Below are positions 46,903 to 55,444 of a DNA stretch of 64,000 nt, one piece after another (the stretch's first letter is position 1; each line of letters begins with the position of its first letter). The notes under the pieces are model-generated. The model was given only the letters and a program-made list of their open reading frames with translations, was not told the origin of the DNA and searched no databases. The translations under genes and the position numbers were made by a program. The stretch comes from Pseudoalteromonas sp. MSK9-3 (GTDB taxonomy: Bacteria; Pseudomonadota; Gammaproteobacteria; Enterobacterales; Alteromonadaceae), in the NCBI RefSeq assembly GCF_003590335.1, contig NZ_MIET01000004.1, positions 1 through 64,000 of the forward strand, given 5' to 3'.

Positions 46903-46911
46903 AGAAATGTT

Positions 46912-47763
46912 ATGGATATTGATGCATTAAGAAGTTTTCTCGCTTTTGTCGAAACAGGCAGCTTTACTCGTGCGGCAAAGCAAGTTCACAGAACACAATC
47001 GGCCATCAGTATGCAGATGAAAAAGTTGGAGAAAGATTTAAATAAAACACTCTTTCAAAAACAAGGCAGACTGCTCAACCTGTCACACGATGGCCAAATA
47101 TTTGCGCGCTACGCTAAGCAGTTAGTGCAATTACATGACGAAACGTTACAACAAATGAATACAGCTCAGCCAAGCACATTGCTACGCTTGGGGTGCCCTG
47201 ATGATTATGCTGAATCAGTATTACCAATACTCGTTTCCTTACTTCACGCCTATTGGCCAAACCTCGATTTACAAATCACTTGTACACCCAGCAACAGAGT
47301 CAAAATTATGATCGACAGCGGTCATCTAGACTTAGGGATCATTACGCGGGGTTCAGACATAGAAGAGGGCTATAAATTAGAGTCAAGCCCCGGTGTATGG
47401 ACACACAACCCACAGTTTAACGCCCACAGTAAAACCCCATTACCGATTGCCATATTTCAACGCGATTGTCGCTTTCACCAAGCCGCAACCGACGGGCTAC
47501 ATAAACAAAATCGTGCTTTTGAAATCATTGCATGTAGTGGTAGTGCAAGTGCACAACGCGGTATTGTCAGAAGTGGGCTTGCCATTGGTGCTATGGCGCA
47601 GCTCAGTATTGGGGACCTAACACCTTTAACATGTGACACGCTACCAGCTTTACCTATTGTTGATATTGTCTTGATCCGTGCCAGCAGCAGTCAAAACCCT
47701 GTAACCGATGTCGCATGTGCACAACTATGTGAACACTACATCATGAAAACAAGAAAAAAGTAA
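46912..47763 (+). CDS. LysR-family transcriptional regulator, 283 aa
   Basis: The N-terminal winged helix is classical (MDIDALRSFLAFVETGSFTR, then TQSAISMQMKKLEKDL, about 1-60). The effector domain follows from about 88 (LLRLGCPDDYAESVLP) to the C-terminus. It is divergent from the GST-racemase operon with a T-N11-A box between them, so that operon is the likely target. The inducer cannot be predicted. Confidence 0.92.
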   Translation: MDIDALRSFLAFVETGSFTRAAKQVHRTQSAISMQMKKLEKDLNKTLFQKQGRLLNLSHDGQIFARYAKQLVQLHDETLQQMNTAQPSTLLRLGCPDDYAESVLPILVSLLHAYWPNLDLQITCTPSNRVKIMIDSGHLDLGIITRGSDIEEGYKLESSPGVWTHNPQFNAHSKTPLPIAIFQRDCRFHQAATDGLHKQNRAFEIIACSGSASAQRGIVRSGLAIGAMAQLSIGDLTPLTCDTLPALPIVDIVLIRASSSQNPVTDVACAQLCEHYIMKTRKK

Positions 47764-47895
47764 CGCCTTTTTACGCCACGGGTATCTATTAAGTGTTAAG
47801 TCAGCAAACGCACATACAATGGGAATATGTAATGAACGATTACATCAATGTAAAGTTCATTTTGTAGCGTCAAACTCAGTTTAAAGGATCGAACA

Positions 47896-48480
47896 ATGAC
47901 ACCTGATACGACAATAAAGCCTGTACACGCACTGTCTCCCATAGCCAAAAACCCGCATTCCACAAAGCACATCATATCCTTGTTTCAGCATCGTTTTTTT
48001 AAAAATGACAGCGAACTAGCAGCGCTAAGGGAAGAGAACCAGCACCTCAAGTTACAACTATGTCGGTATAAAGCCCTCTACACCTGTTTTTTTAGAAAAT
48101 TCACACAAATAAAAGCGCAATCGCAGTTAAAAATATCCGCATTGGCTCGTATCAACAAACGCTTAGAACGACATGTCAGTCGATTGCAACGGCTATCAAT
48201 TCAGTTGATCCGATACCGAAGCCAGTTGCAACAACAGCTCAGTCAACAGCGTATTCGCATCCAAAACATGCAACACACTGTAACAACGCAAAGTCGTGAG
48301 CTCGGCCAAACGGTGTCTCGTTATGACCGCATTATGTCTGAACATATGCTGTGTAAGGCCAAATTTAAAAAGCGCAATCAAAGTGCGCTTCAACTGACAA
48401 AGTGGAACCTTCGATTGCGTATTGGCATAGCCGCATTAATTACCATTGATTTGGCGCTACTTACAGTGCTTCTTTACTGA
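47896..48480 (+). CDS. tail-anchored coiled-coil protein, 194 aa
   Basis: Unrecognised family. A long coiled coil (about 35-150) is rich in Gln, Arg and Leu (EENQHLKLQLCRYKALYTCF, RQLSQQRIRIQNMQ-like heptads), and a single hydrophobic helix ends the protein (about 172-194, IGIAALITIDLALLTVLLY). It has no signal peptide, so it should be anchored by its C-terminus with the coiled coil in the cytosol. It precedes the type III PKS by about 210 bases with its own leader. The net charge is strongly basic. Confidence 0.55.
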   Translation: MTPDTTIKPVHALSPIAKNPHSTKHIISLFQHRFFKNDSELAALREENQHLKLQLCRYKALYTCFFRKFTQIKAQSQLKISALARINKRLERHVSRLQRLSIQLIRYRSQLQQQLSQQRIRIQNMQHTVTTQSRELGQTVSRYDRIMSEHMLCKAKFKKRNQSALQLTKWNLRLRIGIAALITIDLALLTVLLY

Positions 48481-48691
48481 GCGCCATCAACTTTATCGAA
48501 AACTCCGTTTATTTGTAATTACTTTGGCTTTAAACGAGTCAACCGCATAAAAAAGGTACAAATACAGTCATTGTTATTTAATTGTTATAATTTCGTTATG
48601 AATTAAATTAAAAAATACTCCAACCTTAATACACCAACGAGGTAAGTGACTAACGCACGGACCTCTATACAACTTGATTAAGGAAAATAAC

Positions 48692-49735
48692 ATGCCCACA
48701 CTCGCCAGACCTGCCATATTGCACCCTGAAAATATTGTCACCAATCAGGATATGCTCTCGTTTTTAGATAACTTGCATCATGACGCGCCACACAAGCAGC
48801 AAGCTTTCAAAATGATCAAAAATTCGGCCATTGAAAAACGACATATGATATTGCCACTTGAGCAAATTTTAACGTTACAAGATTTTGGCGAACGGGGCGC
48901 CATTTATGAGCTGCAAGCCAGAGAGATGGCATGTCAAGCCGCTAAAACAGCATTAGAGCAAGCTTTATTAAAACCCAAAGACATAACCATGGTCGTTGTG
49001 ACATCATGTACCGGCTTTATGATGCCCTCTTTAACTGCTTGCTTAATAAATGATTTAGATTTACCTGCAACCACAATACAACTGCCCATTGCGCAACTGG
49101 GTTGTGTTGCTGGTGCATCGGCTATCAATCGCGCTACAGAGCACTGTAAAGCATCAAAACGTAATAATGTGCTGATCGTCGCCTTAGAAACCTCGTCACT
49201 GTGCTTTCACCGCAGCGCAGATCGATTACAAGACTTCATCACCGATTCACTCTTTGGAGATGGTGCTGCCGCCGTCGTCATGCGCGCAGATAACGATTGC
49301 AGTGGGTTCCATGTCACACACAATCAAAGCTGCTTTATGCGTGATACCGAAGCTTATATACAATACACATTAACAGACTCTGGATTTAAGTTTTCGCTAG
49401 ATAAAGACGTGATGCACTCGATTTCCAAAGCGGCGCCACACATTGACGAATTTATTACTAGTAACGCACACAAGAAGCCTAACGAATTAGATTTTTATAT
49501 ATTTCACACCGGTGGAAGACGTATCCAAGACGAAGTAACTCGCTGCTTAGCCTTATCAGATGAGGCACTAACGCACTCTCGCGCATGCCTAAGAGAAACA
49601 GGCAATACCTCAAGTGTTGCTGTAATAGATGTTCTCGCACGGCAATTTTCACAAAGAAGTAGTATGGAACAAGGTATTTTAGCTGCATTTGGCCCTGGCT
49701 TTACCACAGAAATGGCACTGGGCTATTGGCAATAA
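48692..49735 (+). CDS. type III polyketide synthase, PhlD-like (candidate phloroglucinol synthase)
   Basis: Thiolase-fold enzyme with the chalcone-synthase triad: Cys138 in PIAQLGCVAGASAINRA, His272 in FYIFHTGGRRIQDE and Asn305 in RETGNTSSVAV. From memory these blocks, and VVVTSCTGFMMPSLTACLIN and ILAAFGPGFTTEMALGYW, are very close to Pseudomonas PhlD, which condenses three malonyl-CoA into phloroglucinol; length (347 vs 349) and Cys138 numbering agree. The start at 48692 has AAGGA eight bases upstream. No phlACB-like acetyltransferase genes, tailoring enzymes or transporter flank it. Alkylpyrone or other products are possible. Confidence 0.88.
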   Translation: MPTLARPAILHPENIVTNQDMLSFLDNLHHDAPHKQQAFKMIKNSAIEKRHMILPLEQILTLQDFGERGAIYELQAREMACQAAKTALEQALLKPKDITMVVVTSCTGFMMPSLTACLINDLDLPATTIQLPIAQLGCVAGASAINRATEHCKASKRNNVLIVALETSSLCFHRSADRLQDFITDSLFGDGAAAVVMRADNDCSGFHVTHNQSCFMRDTEAYIQYTLTDSGFKFSLDKDVMHSISKAAPHIDEFITSNAHKKPNELDFYIFHTGGRRIQDEVTRCLALSDEALTHSRACLRETGNTSSVAVIDVLARQFSQRSSMEQGILAAFGPGFTTEMALGYWQ

Positions 49736-49749
49736 AATAATTTACCAAA

Positions 49750-49777
49750 AATAAGCCGCACTCATAAGCGGCTTATT
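49750..49777 (+). terminator. terminator of the type III PKS gene
   Basis: AATAAGCCGC and GCGGCTTATT form a perfect 10-bp stem with an eight-base loop, ending in TTTAT, 15 bases past the stop. Confidence 0.8.
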
Positions 49778-49915
49778 TATCCTAAAATCAACAACTAAAA
49801 GCACTGTGACTAACTTGCGCCAAGATTGTGATAAAAACGTGATATTTCGGTGAAATCAGCGAGACATTTAGCCTGCATCCTTAGTCCTGTCATAACAACC
49901 AAGAAAGAGAATATC

Positions 49916-50620
49916 ATGAAGGCAAAATTACTATCACTTGTATGCACGAGCAGTTTATTGGCAATGTCAGCAGCAAATGCCGCTGATATAGATGTAAAAA
50001 TCACCAACCTCACCCAAGGGATTTACTTCACACCAATATTAATCGGTGCTCATAGTAGCGATGCGCATTTATTCCAAACAGGCCAAGCTGCCTCTGACGC
50101 TCTTCAAGCAATGGCCGAAGGGGGTAGTATTGATGCGCTATCAGCAACACTTGATAGTATCAATGCCAATAAGCTTGCCAATCCTGCCGAGGGCCTATTG
50201 GCTCCAGCCAGTTCTGCTATGGGCAGTTTAAGCACAACAGAAAATAACACCACCTTATCTATAGTCGCAATGATGCTACCAACAAACGATGGGTTCGTTG
50301 GCCTAGATGCTTGGAAGATCCCGACAGAAGCCGGCACATACCACATATATTTAAATGCCTATGATGCAGGTACCGAAGCAAACAATGAATTGGTTGTTGA
50401 TGGTTCTGGTGCACCAGGCACGCCTGGGATCCCAGCCTCTCCTGGCGCAGCTCCGGGCACCCAAGGCAGTGGCTTAACCACAACAGAAACGAATACTATG
50501 GTGCATATTCACCGCGGTAACGTCGGCGACGATGAAGCCATTGGTGGAAAAAGCGACTTACACAACACGGTTCACCGCTGGTTAAACCCTGTTGCTAAAG
50601 TGACAGTAACGGTTAAATAA
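49916..50620 (+). CDS. secreted spondin-domain protein 1, 234 aa
   Basis: A signal peptide (about 1-23, ending SAANA-A) precedes a spondin N-like domain: DIDVKITNLTQGIYFTPILI, GAHSSDAHLF, MMLPTNDGFVGLDAWKIP (about 122-139) and YLNAYDAGTEANNEL (about 146-160), with the conserved acidic residues that bind calcium in F-spondin. A Gly/Pro/Ala-rich linker (about 165-185) resembles collagen-like sequence. The start at 49916 is chosen for AAGAAAGAG upstream. The protein should be periplasmic or extracellular. A paralogue follows 10 bases downstream. Confidence 0.82.
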   Translation: MKAKLLSLVCTSSLLAMSAANAADIDVKITNLTQGIYFTPILIGAHSSDAHLFQTGQAASDALQAMAEGGSIDALSATLDSINANKLANPAEGLLAPASSAMGSLSTTENNTTLSIVAMMLPTNDGFVGLDAWKIPTEAGTYHIYLNAYDAGTEANNELVVDGSGAPGTPGIPASPGAAPGTQGSGLTTTETNTMVHIHRGNVGDDEAIGGKSDLHNTVHRWLNPVAKVTVTVK

Positions 50621-50630
50621 GGGGCATATT

Positions 50631-51344
50631 ATGAATAAGTTAACCCCAATAATACCATTTGCTTGCTTGTTACTCGCTGCGTGTGGCAGTGATAACGATA
50701 ATAATATGGTAGTGACGCCAGTACCACCCGCTCCTGAGCCAACTCCAACGCAATATGAGTTTAAGGTCACGGCACTTAATTTAACCAATGCGCAACCGCT
50801 ATCACCACTTGGCGCAGCGCTGCACACCACAGGCCAATTTTGGACCATTGGTGAAATGGCCAGTGAAGAACTAGAAAAACTGGCCGAAGGCGGAGATAAC
50901 TCAGGGTTACTTGGTTTGTCTGTTGTTAACGCATCAGCCTCAAGCGATGCCCCGCTTGGACCTGGGTCAATGACCGAGCTGATGTTAACCACAACAAGCT
51001 TAACCGATCAAAAAATATCGTTAATTAGCATGATGGTGAATACAAATGATGGCTTTACCGGTCTTAATAGCATCGATGTTTCTCAGATGGCTGTTGGCGA
51101 CTACGCTAAAATGAACACCCGAGCATATGACTCAGGTACTGAAGCCAACTCAGAGAGCAGTGGTTCAATGCCTGGCCCAGCAGATGGCGGTGAAGGCTTT
51201 AATTCGCTACGTGATGACATTGATAAAGTGGCTATGCACCCGGGAGTTGTCAGTAATGATGATGGATTAAGTACGTCAGTACTAACATCTGAACATAAAT
51301 TCGACAACCCGCTCATGGCCGTGACTATAACAAGAGTTAAATAA
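50631..51344 (+). CDS. spondin-domain lipoprotein 2, 237 aa
   Basis: Lipoprotein signal IPFACLLLAACGSDND (lipidated Cys about 18) followed by a short Pro-rich linker and a spondin N-like domain parallel to the gene upstream: YEFKVTALNLTNAQPLSPLG, MMVNTNDGFTGLNSIDV and NTRAYDSGTEANSE. It is an anchored paralogue of the secreted protein. It lies 10 bases after it and 39 bases before the response-regulator gene, suggesting one transcript for all four genes to 53600. Confidence 0.82.
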   Translation: MNKLTPIIPFACLLLAACGSDNDNNMVVTPVPPAPEPTPTQYEFKVTALNLTNAQPLSPLGAALHTTGQFWTIGEMASEELEKLAEGGDNSGLLGLSVVNASASSDAPLGPGSMTELMLTTTSLTDQKISLISMMVNTNDGFTGLNSIDVSQMAVGDYAKMNTRAYDSGTEANSESSGSMPGPADGGEGFNSLRDDIDKVAMHPGVVSNDDGLSTSVLTSEHKFDNPLMAVTITRVK

Positions 51345-51383
51345 CGCCTATACGCACTGTGTGGGCGATGAAAAGGCCACATT

Positions 51384-52106
51384 ATGCAACAACAGGTACT
51401 TATTGTAGAAGACGACCAAGACATCGCGCGTCTTCTACAAGTTCATTTAACTGAATTATCATTGGACGTTGATCATGTGTTTGATGGAGAAAGCGCAATG
51501 GATAAGTTACACCAAGGAAATTATGCGATTGTGCTGCTCGATATTATGCTGCCTGGGGTGGATGGTTTAACCCTTTGCCGAGAAATTAAAACTTCGACGC
51601 CCCATATTAGCGTTGTGTTGTTAACATCTAAAAGCAGTGAAATGGACCGTATTATTGGTCTTGAGATGGGCGCTGATGACTATATTTGTAAACCTTTCAG
51701 TTATAGAGAGTTTCAAGCCAGAGTCAAAGCGCAACTGCGACATGTAAGGTTACTTCAAGCCAAAGAGAATCAAGCTACACACACAGAACAAGCACCCTTA
51801 CAGCTAGGTCGATTAAGTATTGATACGGTGTGTCATGAGGCTAGTTTAGGCGCTCAAGCACTCGACTTAACCGCAACAGAGTTTGAGTTACTGCACTTTT
51901 TCGCAGCCCACCCAAATCAAGTATTTTCAAGAACACAGCTACTTGAGTCGGTTTGGGGTTATCAACATTCGGGTTACGAACATACCGTTAACTCACACAT
52001 TAACAGGCTGCGCAGTAAACTTGAAAAATATGGCGGAGAAGGCGTTATTGAAACCGTCTGGGGCGTGGGCTACAAGCTCAATGCGAAACAACTAACACAG
52101 GCATAA
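51384..52106 (+). CDS. OmpR-family response regulator
   Basis: Receiver domain (about 4-118) with acidic pocket EDD (9-11), phosphoacceptor Asp53 in VLLDIMLPGVDG, Thr/Ser in LLTSKSS and Lys in YICKPFS. C-terminal winged helix (about 140-235; LTATEFELLHFFAAHPNQVF, HSHINRLRSKLE-like). It lies downstream of the two spondin genes and three bases before its kinase. Targets unknown, possibly the spondin genes. Confidence 0.93.
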   Translation: MQQQVLIVEDDQDIARLLQVHLTELSLDVDHVFDGESAMDKLHQGNYAIVLLDIMLPGVDGLTLCREIKTSTPHISVVLLTSKSSEMDRIIGLEMGADDYICKPFSYREFQARVKAQLRHVRLLQAKENQATHTEQAPLQLGRLSIDTVCHEASLGAQALDLTATEFELLHFFAAHPNQVFSRTQLLESVWGYQHSGYEHTVNSHINRLRSKLEKYGGEGVIETVWGVGYKLNAKQLTQA

Positions 52107-52109
52107 GCC

Positions 52110-53600
52110 ATGAAACTGTCTTTATATCATAAACTTGCTATGTCACTGGCGGGGATTTTCATTTTAATTGCGTCTTTATTTATTTGGTGGACGCAAGCAT
52201 TATCGCAAGTTTCGCGTGCCCAAGCAGAGCAACAGCTACATATGGGCTTAGCTGAACACTTGGTTGGCGATAACCCTTTGCTTCAGCAAGGCGTTTATGA
52301 TTACAAAGCACTAGAAAACTTATTTCACACCTTAATGGTGCTTGGTCCGTCATTTGAATTTTACTTTGTAGATCCTAGTGGGAAATTACTGACATATTCA
52401 GCAAAACCCGGCGAAGTAAAACGTCAGACTATCAACCTTGTTCCGTTAATTAAATTAATTGATCAACCTGAGCAACTTCCGGTTTATGGTGACGACCCAC
52501 GTAATGAATGTGGAGAAAAAATATTTTCTGTCGCACCGGTTTACAATGGTGACACCTTGCAAGGATACTTATACGTTATTATTGGCTCAAAACTTTATGA
52601 CTCAATTATTAGTAACATAAAAGGCAACGACCAATTAATTATTGGGCTGAGTTGGTTAGGATTGGCGCTAGCGTTTTTACTCACCGCACTCCTGCTCCTT
52701 TTTAAATATTTAACGCGCCCTGTAGCCGCATTGACGGAACATATACAACAATTAGAGCACGCTCAATTTGATATCAGTAAAATTACCTTACTGAATTGGA
52801 ATAAAGCCCATAGTAACGAAGTTCATCAGCTTGGTGAAAGTGTCAATAACATGGTCAAAACCATTGATCTTCAAGTAAAACAGCTTGCAGAATTAGATGA
52901 TCAACGTCGTCAGCTATTGGCGCATTTATCTCACGACTTGCGCACTCCCTTGGCATCATTGCAAGGCTATCTCGAAATTATTGCATTGAAAAAACATGAT
53001 CCTGAACAGCAAGCCCTGCATTTGGGGGTTGCACTAAAAAATTGCGATCAACTCAAATCTCTCATTGACCAAATCTTTGAATTAGCCCATTTAGAATCAG
53101 GCCATGCAAACGTGCAATTTGAGGTCTTTAACTTAGGTGAACTGCTATACGATGTCATGGCAAAATTTGCTATTCGCGCAGATAAAATGGGGGTGTCATT
53201 AACCATATCCCCTACGGTATGTGACATAAAAGCCTATTCTGATATCGGTAAATTAGAGCGGGTCCTGACAAACTTAATTGAGAATGCACTGCGTCACACT
53301 GGTGAAGAGGGAGCAATCGAAATCGAAGTTAATCAGCGAGGTGAACACCTAACCGTAACTGTAAAAGATACTGGGGTAGGCATTTCGGCAAAAGAGCTGC
53401 CTTATATTTTTGAAGCAAGATACCGTGCCAGTAATTCAAAAGGGTGTAAAAAGTCACACGCAGGACTTGGACTTGCCATCACTGAACGATTAATTAAACT
53501 GCTTAAAACTGATATTCGTGTCCAAAGTAAAATCGGGGTGGGCACTGAATTTAGCTTTCAGTTAAGAGAAGCTGAACCCTACAGTGAAAAAGCCGAGTAA
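52110..53600 (+). CDS. sensor histidine kinase, 496 aa
   Basis: Two membrane helices (about 10-28 and 175-198) frame a periplasmic sensor of about 145 residues with Cys-containing DDPRNECGEKIFSVAPVYNG (about 131-150). HAMP follows, then HisKA with His275 in HLSHDLRTPLASLQGYLE, and the ATPase domain (NLIENALRHT, DTGVGI, HAGLGLAITERLIKLL). It is the partner of the adjacent response regulator. Signal unknown; spondin proteins upstream are candidates for input or output. Confidence 0.92.
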   Translation: MKLSLYHKLAMSLAGIFILIASLFIWWTQALSQVSRAQAEQQLHMGLAEHLVGDNPLLQQGVYDYKALENLFHTLMVLGPSFEFYFVDPSGKLLTYSAKPGEVKRQTINLVPLIKLIDQPEQLPVYGDDPRNECGEKIFSVAPVYNGDTLQGYLYVIIGSKLYDSIISNIKGNDQLIIGLSWLGLALAFLLTALLLLFKYLTRPVAALTEHIQQLEHAQFDISKITLLNWNKAHSNEVHQLGESVNNMVKTIDLQVKQLAELDDQRRQLLAHLSHDLRTPLASLQGYLEIIALKKHDPEQQALHLGVALKNCDQLKSLIDQIFELAHLESGHANVQFEVFNLGELLYDVMAKFAIRADKMGVSLTISPTVCDIKAYSDIGKLERVLTNLIENALRHTGEEGAIEIEVNQRGEHLTVTVKDTGVGISAKELPYIFEARYRASNSKGCKKSHAGLGLAITERLIKLLKTDIRVQSKIGVGTEFSFQLREAEPYSEKAE

Positions 53601-53740
53601 CACTAGGCCGGGTTTGTAATAAAAGGGGCAAACAATACCCTTCCTTACAGTCCATTATTTTTTAGAGGGAGTGACGCATTGACTTAAGATTGACTCATAG
53701 TGCATCAATCAATGATCTTTGCATACTCCCTTAGACTACT

Positions 53741-54433
53741 TTAAAACTGCCAACCGAGGATAAACGCGGCATCTTTTACATCATGGTGGTAAGTACGTGG
53801 AATACCGTCTATCTCTACGTATTCATCGCTTTCGTTAATTTTCATTAGTGAATACTCAAAGCCAACATACCAATTTTCAGTTATTTGGTGTTCCAAACCC
53901 ACTGAATAAAATACATCATTACCACTTTTTTTCATGTCATACCCAGCTCTGGGGAAAGTCAGTCTTGCAGGTGTCGATGCTTGATAACCCCAATGGGCTA
54001 TACCCAGCCTCATATTGACTGACACCGTATCAAATAAACGTGTTTGAGCTTTAATACCCAACCGAGTAGACTCAAGCTCAATTGGAACAGGTAATTTGTA
54101 ACTTGAAATAGGTTCTATTTTTTCACTGCCCTGTGCAAAGAATGGATAATCTAAAGGTGCATAAACATTAATGGTCGTTTCGTTTTTGCCCTCTCCATGA
54201 AAATGCTTTGATAGCTCAAAAGAAATATAATCAGAAAACTTTACACCGACTCTCACACCCAAAGAATTAGTGACAAGATCTGACGAATAATGCTTTTTAT
54301 TATTGTTAAACTCAGTTCGAGAATAAATATCGTTCTGAGATTTACCCAATAATAGCTCAGAACTGAACTGCATTTGCGCATAGCTAGATAAAGGCAGTAA
54401 TAAAGCGGCTACACCTAAAATAGAATATTTCAT
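53741..54433 (-). CDS. outer-membrane beta-barrel protein, 230 aa
   Basis: A signal peptide (about 1-19, SSYA-Q) precedes alternating amphipathic strands, and the protein ends in the barrel signal FILGWQF with C-terminal Phe. It resembles the eight-stranded OmpA-like/OmpW-like barrels in size. It is convergent with the spondin two-component system and downstream of the BaeSR-like operon by about 300 bases. Function unknown. Confidence 0.75.
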   Translation of the reverse strand: MKYSILGVAALLLPLSSYAQMQFSSELLLGKSQNDIYSRTEFNNNKKHYSSDLVTNSLGVRVGVKFSDYISFELSKHFHGEGKNETTINVYAPLDYPFFAQGSEKIEPISSYKLPVPIELESTRLGIKAQTRLFDTVSVNMRLGIAHWGYQASTPARLTFPRAGYDMKKSGNDVFYSVGLEHQITENWYVGFEYSLMKINESDEYVEIDGIPRTYHHDVKDAAFILGWQF

Positions 54434-54736
54434 TTTTTCTCGTAATTTAATTATGTCTAAATTGGACTCTTTGACGGGGATTTAAAAACTATAAATGACC
54501 CTATTCTGCAAAAAACACAAAATAGGAACATTTTATTGTCCCACTCTCCCGCTTTAATGTAAAGCGCGCATCAGAGCGCGCAATTGAACTGCTATGAATG
54601 TTAAACCAAGGCTATTATTATAAAAAAAGCGGGAGATGAAGTTAATCCGTAAGGCTAATTCACCTTGCTTACCACTGCACATATAGGTCAAATATAGCGG
54701 TGATTAAATAATCTAATGCTGAATTTACGCCACCCA
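54434..54736. other. intergenic region between two minus-strand genes
   Basis: No gene is seen. GCGCGC-ATCAGA-GCGCGC (54564-54581) can form a short GC hairpin, without a T run. The promoter of the outer-membrane protein gene should lie near 54440-54520. Confidence 0.5.
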
Positions 54737-55429
54737 TTACTCGCTTTGTGCCTCAAACTTATAGCCAGCACCATAAATTGAATGAATAAACTCATGCTCA
54801 GGCGCGATACCGTGCAACTTTTTACGGATTTTCTTAATGTGGCTGTCAATAGTACGGTCGCTGACAATGCGATCATCATCATAAATATGATTCATCAACT
54901 TATCTCGGCTATAAATTCTCCCTGGGTGAGACTGCATTGATTTTAAGAGTAAAAATTCAACATGGGTAAAACTTACGCTGTTGTTTAAAAATGACACGAA
55001 GAGCGTATCTTCATTTAGCCTAAGCTTATCTTCTATATCATGCTTTTGACCATTACCGTTCAGCGTCACTCGGCGCAGTACCGCTTTAACACGAGCGACA
55101 ACTTCTCTGGGGCTATATGGTTTGCACACATAGTCATCTGCGCCAATCTCTAGGCCAAGTAGCCGATCAATTTCCTCTACTTTTGCGGTCGTCATTATGA
55201 CTGGTACATTAGATTTAGCACGCACCATTTTACAAATTTCAATTCCATCTACGTTCGGTAACATGATATCGAGAAGGATTAAATGTGGATCAAATGTTGA
55301 AAACGCATGCTCAGCATCGGCCCCATCAGCAACAATACGTGTTTCATAATCTGCTTTTTCTAAATATTTACTCAGAATATCTGCCAGCTTAGGCTCATCT
55401 TCAACAATTAATATGCGTGTTTTATCCAA
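54737..55429 (-). CDS. OmpR-family response regulator, BaeR-like
   Basis: Receiver (about 5-120) with EDEP (10-13), phosphoacceptor Asp54 in ILLDIMLPNVDG and YVCKPYSPREVVARVKAVLR; winged helix (about 140-228) with FTHVEFLLLKSMQSHPGRIY and DSHIKKIRKKLH. It lies 15 bases after its kinase in a MauG-kinase-regulator operon. The nearest named group by motif is BaeR. Targets unknown. Confidence 0.92.
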   Translation of the reverse strand: MDKTRILIVEDEPKLADILSKYLEKADYETRIVADGADAEHAFSTFDPHLILLDIMLPNVDGIEICKMVRAKSNVPVIMTTAKVEEIDRLLGLEIGADDYVCKPYSPREVVARVKAVLRRVTLNGNGQKHDIEDKLRLNEDTLFVSFLNNSVSFTHVEFLLLKSMQSHPGRIYSRDKLMNHIYDDDRIVSDRTIDSHIKKIRKKLHGIAPEHEFIHSIYGAGYKFEAQSE

Positions 55430-55444
55430 AGGTTGCAGTCCGTT

